NCBI RefSeq assembly: GCF_000970025.1
Contig: NZ_CP009528.1
Span: forward strand, 3,335,168 to 3,399,167
Direction of reading: 5' to 3'
Length of the DNA stretch: 64,000 nt
DNA from: Methanosarcina barkeri MS
GTDB taxonomy: Archaea > Halobacteriota > Methanosarcinia > Methanosarcinales > Methanosarcinaceae
In this document: positions 27,384 to 36,932 of the stretch, one piece after another
Position numbering within the stretch: the first letter of the stretch is position 1
Layout: every line of letters begins with the position of its first letter
The notes under the pieces: model-generated
Told to the model about the DNA's origin: nothing
What the model saw: only the letters and a program-made list of their open reading frames with translations
Database searches by the model: none
Position numbers and translations under genes: made by a program

Positions 27384-28712
27384 ATGAAAAAAACAAAAAT
27401 GTCGGCAGATTCTGGCAAGGCCGGGATTTTGAGTTTTGTCCATGCTGCGGATTTACACCTTGACAGTCCATTTACAGAAATTTCGGGAATTGATCCTGAA
27501 CTTGGGGAAAGGCTTGCAAAAGCTACCTTTCAGTCTTATGAGGCAATTATAGAGCTCTGTATCGAAGAAAAAGTCGATTTTTTGCTTATTGCGGGGGATG
27601 TGTATGACAGCGCCGACAAGAGTCTTTATGCTCAGGTCAGGTTTATAGAGGGGCTCAGAAAGCTCGAAATCGCCGGGATTCAGGTTTTTATCTGCCACGG
27701 GAACCACGATCCTCTTGAAGGCTGGTCTGCAAGCCTGACATGGCCCGAAAACGTACATATCATGAGTGGGGACAGGGCTGAAGTTGTGAAATTCAAAAAA
27801 GACAGAGAAAACGCCGCTGTTATAGTGGGGATGAGCTATCCAACACGGCACATAATGAAAAATCTTGTGAAAAACTTTCCAAAAAAAGAAGGTAACTGGC
27901 CGTTTACTATAGGGCTGCTGCATTGCAGCGTGGGAAGCAACCCGGAACATGACCCTTATGCACCATGTACTCTGCAGGACCTCAGGGAGCTAAATTATGA
28001 CTACTGGGCGCTTGGCCATATCCATACTCCCTCTATAGTGTGCAAAGAGGCTCCGATTGTGATATATCCTGGAAACCCACAGGGCAGGCATTTCAGTGAA
28101 AACGGTGCCAGAGGGTGCTTTGTTGTGGATGTTTCTTTAGGAAGAGATTCTTCAGGAAGAGATATTTCTACCAGGTTCATAGAGACCGACTCTGTCCGCT
28201 GGTATATCAGGGAAATTTCCATAGAAGGCCTGGAAAAAGAAGGAGAGCTAATAGAAAGCCTTCAAAGCCAGCTTGATGAAATGAGGGAAAACTCCGTAGG
28301 AAGGTCTGTGATTTGCAGGTTTGTCCTTAAAGGGAGGGGACCGCTGCATCACATTCTCAGGCAAGAAGGATTTATCGAAGACCTCCTGCGTTTGCTCAGG
28401 GAAGGCGAAACCTGGGGCCGGCAGTTCATCTGGGTAGAGCGCATTGAGGATGATACACTCTTTCCCATAGAAAGGGAAATTCTTCTGAAAAGGGAAGATT
28501 TTGTGGGAGACCTGGTAAAAATTGTGGAGGGCTTGAAGACTGATGAAAACTCCCGGAATGAGTTCCATGAAGTCCTTTCCCCTCTTTTTGGTTCAAGGAA
28601 TGGGAGAAAACATATTTCCAAAATTGATGATGACGAGATGAATTCTCTGCTTCAGCGCGCTGAAAATATCCTGCTTGATGCTTTACTCACGGAGAAAGAT
28701 AATGAAAATTAA
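27384..28712 (+). CDS. SbcD/Mre11-like (YhaO-type) metallophosphoesterase
   Basis: About 442 residues from the ATG at 27384; the frame opens at a TTG at 27327 and has other Met codons at 27366 and 27399, so the start is uncertain. All calcineurin-type nuclease motifs are present: DLHLDSPF, AGDVYDSADK, CHGNHDPLEG, LLHCSVG and GHIHTP, which bind two Mn2+ ions. Such proteins cut DNA ends together with an SMC-like ATPase. It overlaps the ATPase gene by 11 bp. The DLHLDSPF form and this pairing point to the YhaO/YhaN branch rather than canonical Mre11-Rad50. Confidence 0.88.
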   Translation: MKKTKMSADSGKAGILSFVHAADLHLDSPFTEISGIDPELGERLAKATFQSYEAIIELCIEEKVDFLLIAGDVYDSADKSLYAQVRFIEGLRKLEIAGIQVFICHGNHDPLEGWSASLTWPENVHIMSGDRAEVVKFKKDRENAAVIVGMSYPTRHIMKNLVKNFPKKEGNWPFTIGLLHCSVGSNPEHDPYAPCTLQDLRELNYDYWALGHIHTPSIVCKEAPIVIYPGNPQGRHFSENGARGCFVVDVSLGRDSSGRDISTRFIETDSVRWYIREISIEGLEKEGELIESLQSQLDEMRENSVGRSVICRFVLKGRGPLHHILRQEGFIEDLLRLLREGETWGRQFIWVERIEDDTLFPIEREILLKREDFVGDLVKIVEGLKTDENSRNEFHEVLSPLFGSRNGRKHISKIDDDEMNSLLQRAENILLDALLTEKDNEN

Positions 28713-31700
28713 TGCCATCCAGATTGATGGTTTTGGCAAGTTTTCCAGCTTGTCGATGGAAGACCTACCCTCCGGCCTGGTCATTTTTACAGGGGCAAAC
28801 GAAGCAGGAAAATCGACATTATTTACTTTTATCCGGAGGATGTTTTTCGGTATTCCTAACACGAGGCTCTGCAACCTTTATCCTCCGCTTGAAGGGGGAA
28901 AGCATGGGGGAAGACTTTCAGTCATCGATTCTGCCGGAGACAGATGGGTCATAGAAAGAAGTGCAGGTCGAAAAGAAGATGTAAAGGTTTTGCTTCCAGA
29001 TGGGAATATGGGAGGTAAAGCTGAACTTATTAAACTGCTGGGCCATGCAGACAGAAACGTCTTTGAAAATATCTATGCTTTTGGCCTTGAAGAATTGCAG
29101 AGTTTTGAGACCCTGAACGACCAGAGCATCAACAGTAAACTCTACAGTGCAGGCACAGGAGTTGGAGTTTCGATTTCAGGACTGATGAAATCGATCAGCG
29201 GCATTGAAAACAACCTGTATAGGCCTAGAGGTAGTAAACCCCTTATAAATGAGCTATTCAGAAAGATAAGAAAAACTGAAGTAAAAATTGCCGAACTTGA
29301 GGGGGCCCAGAAAAAATATGATTCGCTTCATTTCGAACTGGAACAGAAAACCATGGAGATTGACCAACTAAAAGAAAAGTCTCTGAACATAAGGAAGAAA
29401 TTAAACCACATTCAAAACCTACTTTCCATTTGGGAAGACTGGGAGGTCCTCTATGAGTCAAAAACTTCCCTTGAAAGCTTACCTGAACTTGAGAGTTTCC
29501 CTGAAAAAGGGGACGAGAAGCTTACGAGGCTCCAGGAAAGAATTGAAGAAATAAGGGAGGTTATTTCAAGGCTGCAGCAGGACATGGGTAAAAAGGCCAT
29601 TAAAGAAAAAAGCCTTTCCTCGGACGAAAGCCTTCTAAAGCAAAAAGATTCGGTGCTGGAACTGGAAAGCGGAATTGAAAAATACAGGTCTGAAGAAAAA
29701 CTGCTCCCTTCTCTGGAAATGAACCTCAGGCAGGAAAACGCCGGGCTTTCTGAGCTTCTTCTGGAGCTTGGTCCATCCTGGGATGAGAAAGCTTTGGAGC
29801 GTTTTGACCGCTCTATCCCTGCAAAGGAATCCGTCATTCAGATGCGAAGGTCAGTAGACGAAATTGAGGATAAAATAAAAGAGACCAGAAACGAACTCCA
29901 GCAGATCCTTAACAGCATTGAAAGAGTCCTTCAGGAAAATGATCTTTTTGAAGAAAGTCTTCTCGTACACAGAGACCAGGTTATCGAACTTGGAAACGGA
30001 ATTGAAAAATACCAGGCCGATAAGGACTTTCTTCTTTCCGGAACTCAGGAACTTCAGGATAGAAAGGCAGAACTCAGGGAAACTCTGTCAGGGCTTGGGG
30101 AAGGATGGGATGAAACTGCCCTTGATCTTTTCGAGCACTCAATCCCTTCAAAAGAAACTGTACTCAGAAAGCGAAGGGAAATGGATGAGGCAGAAAAAAC
30201 AATTGAAAGATACCGCGACAGGCTCGAATTTGCCCTTGGAGAAATTAAAGAAGTCTGTGAGGAAATCGAAGCCCTCAAAGATAAAATTGAGGTATACTCT
30301 ACCCTTCCCAGGCCTGAAGAGCTGAAGCAGGAGCTTGAAGCTGTAAGTTATCTCAGGGTAACCTACCATCTCCTGAAGGAAAAAGAAGGTGAACTCAAAA
30401 GCCTGGAAAAAGAAGAGATGCTTTTTGCAGCTTTAAGACCTCAGGAAACCGAAAATGAGGATGGTCTCCCCCTCTGGCCTGCAGGAATGGTTCTGCTTGC
30501 AGGCTGCACTGGCCTGGTGTACGAAAGCATTAGCGGCGCTCTGTTTTCCGGACTTGTCATATTTTTACTCCTTTTCGCTACTTCTGCGGTATACTTCTTG
30601 AAAACTACTAATAAGTCCTCAGTCCGCCCTGCCGGAGAAGAGCGCCTGGAGGACGCTGAGTCCCGGAAACAGAAAACACAGGACTCAAAGGAAAAGCTGT
30701 TCAGAGAGATTAATGCACTGAAAGCATCCATGAAAGCCCGTGCAAAAAAATGTGGTTTTGAAAACATTCCTGATCCCTCGGTACGGGAGCAGAAAGCCGA
30801 TGAGCTGCAGAGGGCCATGGTTAAGTTGAAGACTGCCTGGGAGCTGCGCCAGAGGGAGGAAAAGCTCCAGAAGAAGCTGGATAAGTTAAATGCAAGTTAC
30901 ATAGAACTTAAAGATACTATCCGGGCACAAGAGGCAAAGCAGGGAGAAGTCCTCCAGGAATGGAAAGGGTGGCTTATTTCTTCAGGGCTTAGCCCGGAGC
31001 TCTCTCCCGAGCATGTGCTTGAGATCCTTTCAGCAATCAGGGCTTGCCTGGAAAAACAAAAGAATATAAAAGAACTGGAAAAACAGGTAACGCTCAAAGA
31101 AGCTACTGTTAAAGAGTATGAAGAAAAAGCCTGTAGTATTCTGGAGGCTTGCAGAAGGCCTATTTCGGGAATTGCACTTGAAAGTGAAATCGCAAAACTC
31201 AGGGAGGACGTGAGTTTTGCATTTAACCAGGCTGAAAGAGTAAGAAAACTTGAGGTTGAGTCCGAAGGCCTTAACCGTAAAAAAGAAGAGCTGGAAGCCC
31301 GGCTACTTGAGGAGAAAAAGACACGTAATACCCTGGCAGAAAAGTGGACTGGTTGGCTTGGGACTTACGGGCTTGACCCTTCGCTTTCAGTAGAAAGTGT
31401 GCTTGAAATCTTTTCGGTAATCCGGACGTGCTTTGATAGGCAGCGTGCAATCCGGAAACTTGAAGAACAGATAGCTTCCAGCAGAAAGTCGATAGAAGCC
31501 TATGAAACAAAGGTAGACGGAGTACTGCAGGTATGTGGACGTCCGCTTTCCGGACTCTCTTTTGAAGCCCAGGTTGAAAAACTTCGTTCAGATCTGGAAA
31601 AGGCATCCGATGAGGCCAGAAGCCTTCAACAGCTGAAAACGAAATCTGAAGAACTCAAGATTGAACTTGAGGCATCACGGGATAAATACAAAGAAGCTGC

Positions 31701-32556
31701 TGAAGAGCTTGCAGTTCTTCTTGGTTCCGGTTCTGCAGAGACGGAAGAAGAATTCTATGAAAACTCCCGGCTCTGGGCTCAACGAACCGAGCTAGAAAAC
31801 AGGAAAAGAGAAGCTGAACAGCAGATATGGAGGATTTCCGGAAGTGACGAAGAGTACAGGCTTTTCGTAGAAGAACTGCAAACTTCTGATCCTTCAGGCC
31901 TGAAAGAAGAAAATCGCAGGCTGGAGGAATGCCTGAAAACACTGGAACAGAAGATTTCAGATACTATAGATAGTCGCGGAGCGATACGAAACCAGATTGA
32001 ACAGCTCGAACGCGGAAGTGAAGGTTCTCTGGCAAGGGTAATGCAGGAAAGCCTGCTGGAAGAACTTCACGAAAAGTCAAGGGAGTGGGCTTCTCTGGTT
32101 TTAGCCCGTGAGATCCTTGCTAAAGCAGTCAAAGTCTATGAAAAGGAAAGACAGCCTGCAGTTATCGTGGAAGCCCAGGCTTTTTTCTCAAAAATTACCG
32201 GAGGCAGGTACACGAGAATTTATTCCCCACTCAACTCTACCGAAATATATGTTGAAGACCGGAACGGACGTCAGAAGAGCATTCAGGAACTCAGTCGGGG
32301 AACGGCCGAACAGCTTTATCTCTCTCTGCGCTTCGGTTTCATCAGGGAATTCGGCAGGCATTCGGAATCTCTTCCGATTGTTTTTGATGACGTACTGGTG
32401 AATTTTGACCCTGAACGCTGCAAAAGCACCTGTGAAGCCATAAAGGACCTTGCATCAGACAACCAGATCTTTTATTTCACTTGCCATCCTGAAACCGTAC
32501 AGATGCTTGTAGAAAGTTTCCCTGAAACCAGGGCTGTAGACCTTGACGCAGTATAA
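28702..32556 (+). CDS. SMC/Rad50-like (YhaN-type) AAA ATPase with central membrane segments
   Basis: About 1284 residues from the ATG at 28702 (GGAGAAAG 5 nt upstream, overlapping the nuclease gene). Walker A GANEAGKSTL is at 31-40; the ABC signature ELSRGTAEQLYLSLR and Walker B LPIVFDDVLVNFD are near the C-terminus. Long Glu/Lys-rich coiled coils fill the middle. Near residue 590-630 there are two hydrophobic segments (WPAGMVLLAGCTGLVYESI and ALFSGLVIFLLLFATSAVYF), as in Bacillus YhaN, and no Rad50 zinc hook was seen. With the upstream nuclease it likely processes DNA ends, perhaps at the membrane. Internal similarity between stretches around 960-1040 and 1080-1160 suggests duplication of a coiled-coil module. 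Confidence 0.88.
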   Translation: MKINAIQIDGFGKFSSLSMEDLPSGLVIFTGANEAGKSTLFTFIRRMFFGIPNTRLCNLYPPLEGGKHGGRLSVIDSAGDRWVIERSAGRKEDVKVLLPDGNMGGKAELIKLLGHADRNVFENIYAFGLEELQSFETLNDQSINSKLYSAGTGVGVSISGLMKSISGIENNLYRPRGSKPLINELFRKIRKTEVKIAELEGAQKKYDSLHFELEQKTMEIDQLKEKSLNIRKKLNHIQNLLSIWEDWEVLYESKTSLESLPELESFPEKGDEKLTRLQERIEEIREVISRLQQDMGKKAIKEKSLSSDESLLKQKDSVLELESGIEKYRSEEKLLPSLEMNLRQENAGLSELLLELGPSWDEKALERFDRSIPAKESVIQMRRSVDEIEDKIKETRNELQQILNSIERVLQENDLFEESLLVHRDQVIELGNGIEKYQADKDFLLSGTQELQDRKAELRETLSGLGEGWDETALDLFEHSIPSKETVLRKRREMDEAEKTIERYRDRLEFALGEIKEVCEEIEALKDKIEVYSTLPRPEELKQELEAVSYLRVTYHLLKEKEGELKSLEKEEMLFAALRPQETENEDGLPLWPAGMVLLAGCTGLVYESISGALFSGLVIFLLLFATSAVYFLKTTNKSSVRPAGEERLEDAESRKQKTQDSKEKLFREINALKASMKARAKKCGFENIPDPSVREQKADELQRAMVKLKTAWELRQREEKLQKKLDKLNASYIELKDTIRAQEAKQGEVLQEWKGWLISSGLSPELSPEHVLEILSAIRACLEKQKNIKELEKQVTLKEATVKEYEEKACSILEACRRPISGIALESEIAKLREDVSFAFNQAERVRKLEVESEGLNRKKEELEARLLEEKKTRNTLAEKWTGWLGTYGLDPSLSVESVLEIFSVIRTCFDRQRAIRKLEEQIASSRKSIEAYETKVDGVLQVCGRPLSGLSFEAQVEKLRSDLEKASDEARSLQQLKTKSEELKIELEASRDKYKEAAEELAVLLGSGSAETEEEFYENSRLWAQRTELENRKREAEQQIWRISGSDEEYRLFVEELQTSDPSGLKEENRRLEECLKTLEQKISDTIDSRGAIRNQIEQLERGSEGSLARVMQESLLEELHEKSREWASLVLAREILAKAVKVYEKERQPAVIVEAQAFFSKITGGRYTRIYSPLNSTEIYVEDRNGRQKSIQELSRGTAEQLYLSLRFGFIREFGRHSESLPIVFDDVLVNFDPERCKSTCEAIKDLASDNQIFYFTCHPETVQMLVESFPETRAVDLDAV

Positions 32557-32828
32557 AAAAGTAGATATAGTATAAAAAAGAGCTATAAAGAGCAAAAGCA
32601 TAAAAAGGCAGATAATAGAAAAAGAAATTCAAGCCTTTTCTAAATAAAGAAGGTAAGAGGAAGCTAATATAATAAGAACTCAAACCAAGCTTTTGTTATA
32701 AGAGAGTTTTTCAAGCTAGCAAGTCGTCATTTTTTGATTGAAACTGTAATAATAACAATCCTGATGTGCGAAGTTATTTAACTTTTAATATAATATTGCT
32801 ATAAAGGAAAAATTATAGAGAGGGGAAT

Positions 32829-33049
32829 ATGGTAGACACTTCTTTTCTTTCGTTTCAAACAAATCCGCAATATAGTCCCTTATCTTCATTCTGGTACTTT
32901 GGGAGCTTGTCTGGAAAGGTGTAGCTTTATGGAAGGCAGCAAGGGAATCTCAGAAATACTGGTTTATCGCTATACTCGTTTTGAATACTGTAGGCATTTT
33001 ACCTATCCTTTATATTTTCTTGTTTAAGAAAGGTAGAAAGGGAATATAA
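32829..33049 (+). pseudogene. DUF5652-like small membrane protein gene with a frameshift
   Basis: An ATG at 32829 with GAGGGG just upstream starts MVDTSFLSFQTNPQYSP, then hits a stop. Moving to the next frame at the CCC of 32877-32879 gives LIFILVLWELVWKGVALW and on to NTVGILPILYIFLFKK, ending at 33049. The second half is typical of small two-helix DUF5652 proteins (ELVWKGxALWKxAR). One missing base, probably a C, would restore a 73-residue protein. It could be a real mutation or a sequencing error. Confidence 0.75.
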
Positions 33050-33064
33050 AACTAAAAAGTTCAA

Positions 33065-33132
33065 ACTGATATTGAGATCACTGATATTGAGATCACTGAT
33101 ATTGAAATAATTGATATTGAAATAATTGATAT
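33065..33132. repeat. 15-bp tandem repeats
   Basis: Four to five copies of a unit ACTGATATTGAGATC, drifting to AATTGATATTGAAAT at the right end. It separates the frameshifted small gene from the convergent HD-domain gene. Confidence 0.88.
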
Positions 33133-33162
33133 GGCGATTTATATCAAAAAGATAAATATTTT

Positions 33163-33723
33163 TTATCTTTGCCAGTGGGTTTCTTCCATATCAATGGCCG
33201 CAAAAATCTGTACAAGAGGGTGTCTTTTTATAGCTCTCATCAAATCCTCTGGGGTATATTCCATACCATATTCATAGCATGAAAACAGCCCCATATGATA
33301 CAGAATTATGTCCCTCTCAATGCGTGTCAGTTTTATGTGTTTCTTAATTTTTTCAATAGAAAGAACTGAATGTTTATTATTTGCGGGATGGCCTTGTAAA
33401 GTCCGATAATTTTCATAATCTCCAACATATAATCCTTCCTTACAGACGTCGTGACACAGAGCAATAATTGTTAGAGAATCCTCAGGAAGTTGTTCTTTTT
33501 TCTTAAGGCGAGAATTCGATAACTTCAGTGGCTCTAATAAATTAAGGCTATGTTCCGCAAGTCCTCCAGGATAATCTCTATGATATTTTGTACTTGCGGG
33601 TGCCGAAAAGAAATCGGAATTCTCAAGGTACTGGATGTAATCTTTGATTCCTTCTCTCATAACTTCATTTAAGAGATTCAGAATATAATTCTCGTTGGCA
33701 AAGATTTCGTCCTCAGTCAGCAT
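33163..33723 (-). CDS. HD-domain hydrolase
   Basis: 186 residues. Metal-binding motifs of the HD superfamily are visible: H in GGLAEHSLNLL, then ALCHDVCKEG (the HD doublet), and later H residues in KHSVLSIEKIKKH and the final D in FAAIDMEE. It probably hydrolyses a phosphate ester of a nucleotide or cyclic nucleotide; the substrate cannot be told. The region between the HD and the third motif is typical of helical HD proteins used in nucleotide clean-up. Transcribed alone on the minus strand. Confidence 0.82.
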   Translation of the reverse strand: MLTEDEIFANENYILNLLNEVMREGIKDYIQYLENSDFFSAPASTKYHRDYPGGLAEHSLNLLEPLKLSNSRLKKKEQLPEDSLTIIALCHDVCKEGLYVGDYENYRTLQGHPANNKHSVLSIEKIKKHIKLTRIERDIILYHMGLFSCYEYGMEYTPEDLMRAIKRHPLVQIFAAIDMEETHWQR

Positions 33724-33800
33724 TTCAGTTCCTTCAAATTACCAAGACTTATTAAAATATTATATATGAATTGACTTCAACAGATATTGTTTTATGATAA

Positions 33801-33884
33801 AAACAAATTTTACTAAACAAATTTTACTAAACAAATTTTACTAAACAAATTTTACTAAACAAATTTTACTAAACAAATTTTACT
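33801..33884. repeat. Six perfect 14-bp tandem repeats
   Basis: Unit AAACAAATTTTACT, six copies, 84 bp, no variation seen. It lies about 80 bp upstream of the HD-domain gene, in the 385-bp spacer before the convergent end of the GyrI-like gene; no gene is present in that spacer. Confidence 0.95.
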
Positions 33885-34108
33885 CCTATCTAAGTATTTA
33901 CTAGATATTTGGAAACTAAATAAGTATAATAGAATAAATTTTCCTTAAGTTTAATAATTATTGAAAAATAAGGAAAACATAAACCTGAAAAGCCCGAACA
34001 AAAAAGTATCTTAAGCAGTTCTCGACGAGTTTCGAGTCTCTGTTCATTATTTTGTTATCTGTTCATTATTTTGATATCCCTTCGTTATTCTGCTATCTAT
34101 TCGTGATT

Positions 34109-34741
34109 TTAATTTCTTCTTTTCATGGGTTGCCTTATGATAGTTTTAAGTTTTCCCGGCTTTGTTCTTCGCATATCACTTATGTATATCTCATGGTGTT
34201 TCTCACCAGGCAGACTGCCATTAAACTCATATCCTTTTTCTTCAATGAAATTATGTAATTTCTCTACCGCCGGGCCTTCCTGAGAATATGGACCAATGTA
34301 CATTATCTGAGCTGCTAAGCCTTCATGCAGGCTTTGGAATTTTATTCTGGGAAGTACAGGTAGTTTTTTCTTTTTTTCGACTTCCTGTATGGTCTTTTTT
34401 ATCATGTATTTAGTGATGAAGTCAGGCTGTCTTATCATTGCAGTCCATTTCCAGCCACTTTTATCTTGAATATTGAAATCTGCCAGATTTTCAACCCACC
34501 AGAGTCCTTCAAGAGGCATTACCACATAATCCTGCGAGTTCTCTTTTTTAGTGATAAATTTAACTTTATAAGATACTGAAAACAACGCTTCTATGGAATC
34601 ATGATATTCCTGTGATGTATTAGGGTCGCCTTCACCGTCTATCATTAGAAAATTCATTTCAGGAACGTCTACGATTGATACTTCTTTTGCGGATGGATTG
34701 TACATTTCTTTATTCTCTTTTTTAAAATATATTTTCGGCAT
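34109..34741 (-). CDS. GyrI-like small-molecule-binding domain protein
   Basis: 210 residues matching the GyrI-like/AraC effector-binding domain family in its stand-alone form (COG4832 type). Characteristic segments are VDVPEMNFLMIDGEGDPNT near residue 24, MPLEGLWWVEN near 78 and KHHEIYISDMRRTKPGKLKTI at the C-terminus. These domains bind amphipathic or hydrophobic small molecules; the role in archaea is not known. No DNA-binding domain is attached. The start is ATG at 34741; GGAG lies close upstream on the minus strand (CTGGAGTGATCTAAA). Confidence 0.82.
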   Translation of the reverse strand: MPKIYFKKENKEMYNPSAKEVSIVDVPEMNFLMIDGEGDPNTSQEYHDSIEALFSVSYKVKFITKKENSQDYVVMPLEGLWWVENLADFNIQDKSGWKWTAMIRQPDFITKYMIKKTIQEVEKKKKLPVLPRIKFQSLHEGLAAQIMYIGPYSQEGPAVEKLHNFIEEKGYEFNGSLPGEKHHEIYISDMRRTKPGKLKTIIRQPMKRRN

Positions 34742-35360
34742 TTTAGATCACTCCAGATTTTTAACTGCGCTATATTCAAATTAGTCAAAAACAGGCAGTT
34801 ATTATTGGTTTTTCTTTCTGTGTTTTTCTTAATAAGCAGTTGATATGTCTAGAGATTTGTAGAGACTTGCGGTTTAATATTTCTTTAACACTAATACTCA
34901 AGCAAGTCAAATTTTCATCCATGCCAGATATTTGAATATCCTGGAAAATAAGATGGAGATAAAATGGAAATTTATGCTAAAAAGAAGATTCAAAGTCTCA
35001 CATATAAATTTATTTCATAACTGCAGTAGTAGAAAGAAGTAGAAAGAAGTAGAAAGAAGTAGAAAGAAGTAGAAAGAAGTAGAAAAGACACTTTACGCTA
35101 AATTAGAAACTTTCAGCTAGTGTTAAAATGTACATAATTTCTCTCAAATACGATTATTTAGAAAGCTTTAAGCTTCGAAAATACATATTTTTAATTGCTG
35201 TTTGAGGTACTGTCCCTGGAAAATCAGGATTGAGGTATCCTGAGTTGAATCCAGGAAGATATGTCTGCATTTTTATTCATGCTATTATTGTTTTTATCAA
35301 ATCTAAAGCTCAGTGTGACGAGGTGAATTGCCACACTTATTGTACAAAGGAGTTACAATT
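34742..35360. other. Divergent intergenic region with a 10-bp array
   Basis: 619 bp with no gene. It holds the array of 35026-35084. A sequence ACTGTCCCTGGAAAATCAGGATTGAGGTATCCTGA at about 35210-35245 contains the imperfect inverted pair TCAGGAT / ATCCTGA, a possible operator or leader hairpin for the 97-aa gene. TATA boxes not assigned. Confidence 0.4.
35026..35084. repeat. 10-bp tandem repeats
   Basis: Six copies of GTAGAAAGAA, the last one altered to GTAGAAAAGA. Non-coding, purine-rich on the plus strand. Confidence 0.9.
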
Positions 35361-35654
35361 ATGCGTGACACGAAACTGATCCGAGTACTTGCAGAATATC
35401 TTGCAAAATGCACAGAAATCCATGCAAGGAACGAATCGATACCGCCAGAGAGCCTGGAAAAGTTTATGATCAACATCGTAAGCTGCCTGGAAGTCGGAGG
35501 AGTTGGCGATGTCGGAAAAGAGCTGGTTCCACTCAAAAAAGCACGTGCAACCATCAGACTTGCAAGACGTGAATTTGAATGGCAGTGCGATAATATGGAT
35601 AACCCTGAAGACTGGGAAACCTGCCTGCGGAATGCAGTCTCAGGAAATGTATAA
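35361..35654 (+). CDS. Small soluble hypothetical protein
   Basis: 97 residues from the ATG at 35361, which has AGGAG 8 nt upstream; a longer frame from 35328 is unlikely. The protein looks all-helical, with segments LIRVLAEYLAKCTEIH and ARATIRLARREFEWQCD, and three Cys that are not arranged as a metal site. No family recognised. Codon usage is that of the core genes, so it is probably a real conserved gene. Confidence 0.7.
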   Translation: MRDTKLIRVLAEYLAKCTEIHARNESIPPESLEKFMINIVSCLEVGGVGDVGKELVPLKKARATIRLARREFEWQCDNMDNPEDWETCLRNAVSGNV

Positions 35655-36261
35655 TTTTTTAAAATTTTCCAGGCAACCCGTGAAATTGCTGGTAATATTT
35701 TAGGCATTGTCCCCCGCAAAATGAGAATTTGAATACCTTTGCATTTCTCCGGAAGCTGGTGAAGCTTAAACGCTGGTGAAGCTTAAACTATGCAGTCACG
35801 CTTTGCAGGCATACGTGTGTCCAAGGCTGTAAATCAAGAGGAAACCTCTCAAATCCGATCAAACAAGTAAGTGCGCGCATTTTTAAGATTTGGCTAAAGA
35901 CCCCCACTAATTTTTAGCCTTGACATTTTTAGCTTTGACATTTTCATTAGTACTAATTTCTTCATTTAAGATACTTATTGCTTCAGAAGACTATCAGACT
36001 TATGCAACTGAATTGAAAAACAGTAGTATGAAACTCAAGCAGTTTCAATCATAAGCAGTTTCAATTATCATGTTTACTCTTCTATATTGAAATCCTTAGA
36101 GGGATTTCACTCAATTATTATAAACAGCTTCAAGCTTATTTTTCAGGTAGACGGTAAGCCACTGATATCACAGGTCAGGCAATTCTACCTGTAAATATGG
36201 TTGCTTCGTTTTCATATTTTTGTTTCTGATATTTTCCTGCAGTAAGAAAGATCAGGGGAGA
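35655..36261. other. Intergenic region
   Basis: About 600 bp without a gene. It holds a 17-bp direct repeat (GCTGGTGAAGCTTAAAC at about 35755 and 35772), two TAGCTTTGACATTTT-like words at about 35915-35945, and GACTTATGCAACTGAATTG at about 35998, similar to words at 25228 and 26505. Confidence 0.4.
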
Positions 36262-36416
36262 TCATTTCCCTCTAAGCTCATTTACTCTTTTTTCTGCTTT
36301 TTCTTTTGTCTGGAAGATTTCGTTGATGCAGTTACATTTTCGCATGTTATGGTCGCAGTGATAGATAATATATAGAATATCAGACAGGCTGGCAGTGGGA
36401 ACATAACTTAACTCGT

Positions 36417-36668
36417 TTAACCCCTACCTATACGGGTATAACTTTGTCCATCGATCTCGAGCTCTCCTGCATCTTTCAATGGATCATATCCAAAACATAT
36501 TTCGCTATCCAGTTCTATCTGCCACTTTTTTACAAAATAGTCAGGCTGGCCTTCAATGTAATCTTTCTCGCAATCCGAAGTACCGGAACTTTTTATGTAT
36601 TCAAACATGCTTTCGTATATATCTGCCGTCTTTACTTTTCCATAGTACAGGATGTTTATGTTCCTCAT
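36417..36668 (-). CDS. Small hypothetical protein, probably truncated by a frameshift
   Basis: 83 residues beginning MRNINILYYGKVKTADIYES; no known family. The frame stops at SYTRIGRG in a GGGG run (36421-36424). In the neighbouring frame the reading continues as LNELSYVPTASLSDILYII, then CDHNMRKCNCINEIF and a charged helical end, to a stop at 36262. One extra G would join the two into a protein of about 134 residues with a Cys/His cluster (HCDHNMRKCNC). I list the open part as the gene and regard the downstream part (36262-36416) as its lost C-terminus. Confidence 0.55.
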   Translation of the reverse strand: MRNINILYYGKVKTADIYESMFEYIKSSGTSDCEKDYIEGQPDYFVKKWQIELDSEICFGYDPLKDAGELEIDGQSYTRIGRG

Positions 36669-36820
36669 TTCCGTTTGTCTCCATGACGAGTTCGTATATT
36701 CTGATAAATGTTAAACTATTAAAAGAGAAATGGTTTTTCTTTTAGTTTAATAGAGTATCTGCAAAGATCTGGGTAGCAAAAAATGTGAATATTCAAATAA
36801 TATATATTTTTATTCCTACG

Positions 36821-36932
36821 TTTTTACTTCTTTTGTATATTTTTTACTTCTTTTGTATATTTTTTACTTCTTTTGTATATTTTTTACTTCTTTTGTATAT
36901 TTTTTACTTCTTTTGTATATTTTTTACTTCTT
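36821..36932. repeat. 20-bp tandem repeats copying the 3' end of the carbonic anhydrase-like gene
   Basis: Five perfect copies of TTTTTACTTCTTTTGTATAT (36821-36920) and a partial sixth. On the minus strand the unit encodes the last codons of the gene (EVKNIQKK then TAA); the stop codon at 36904-36906 sits inside the array, so the downstream copies are duplicated 3' ends. Confidence 0.95.
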
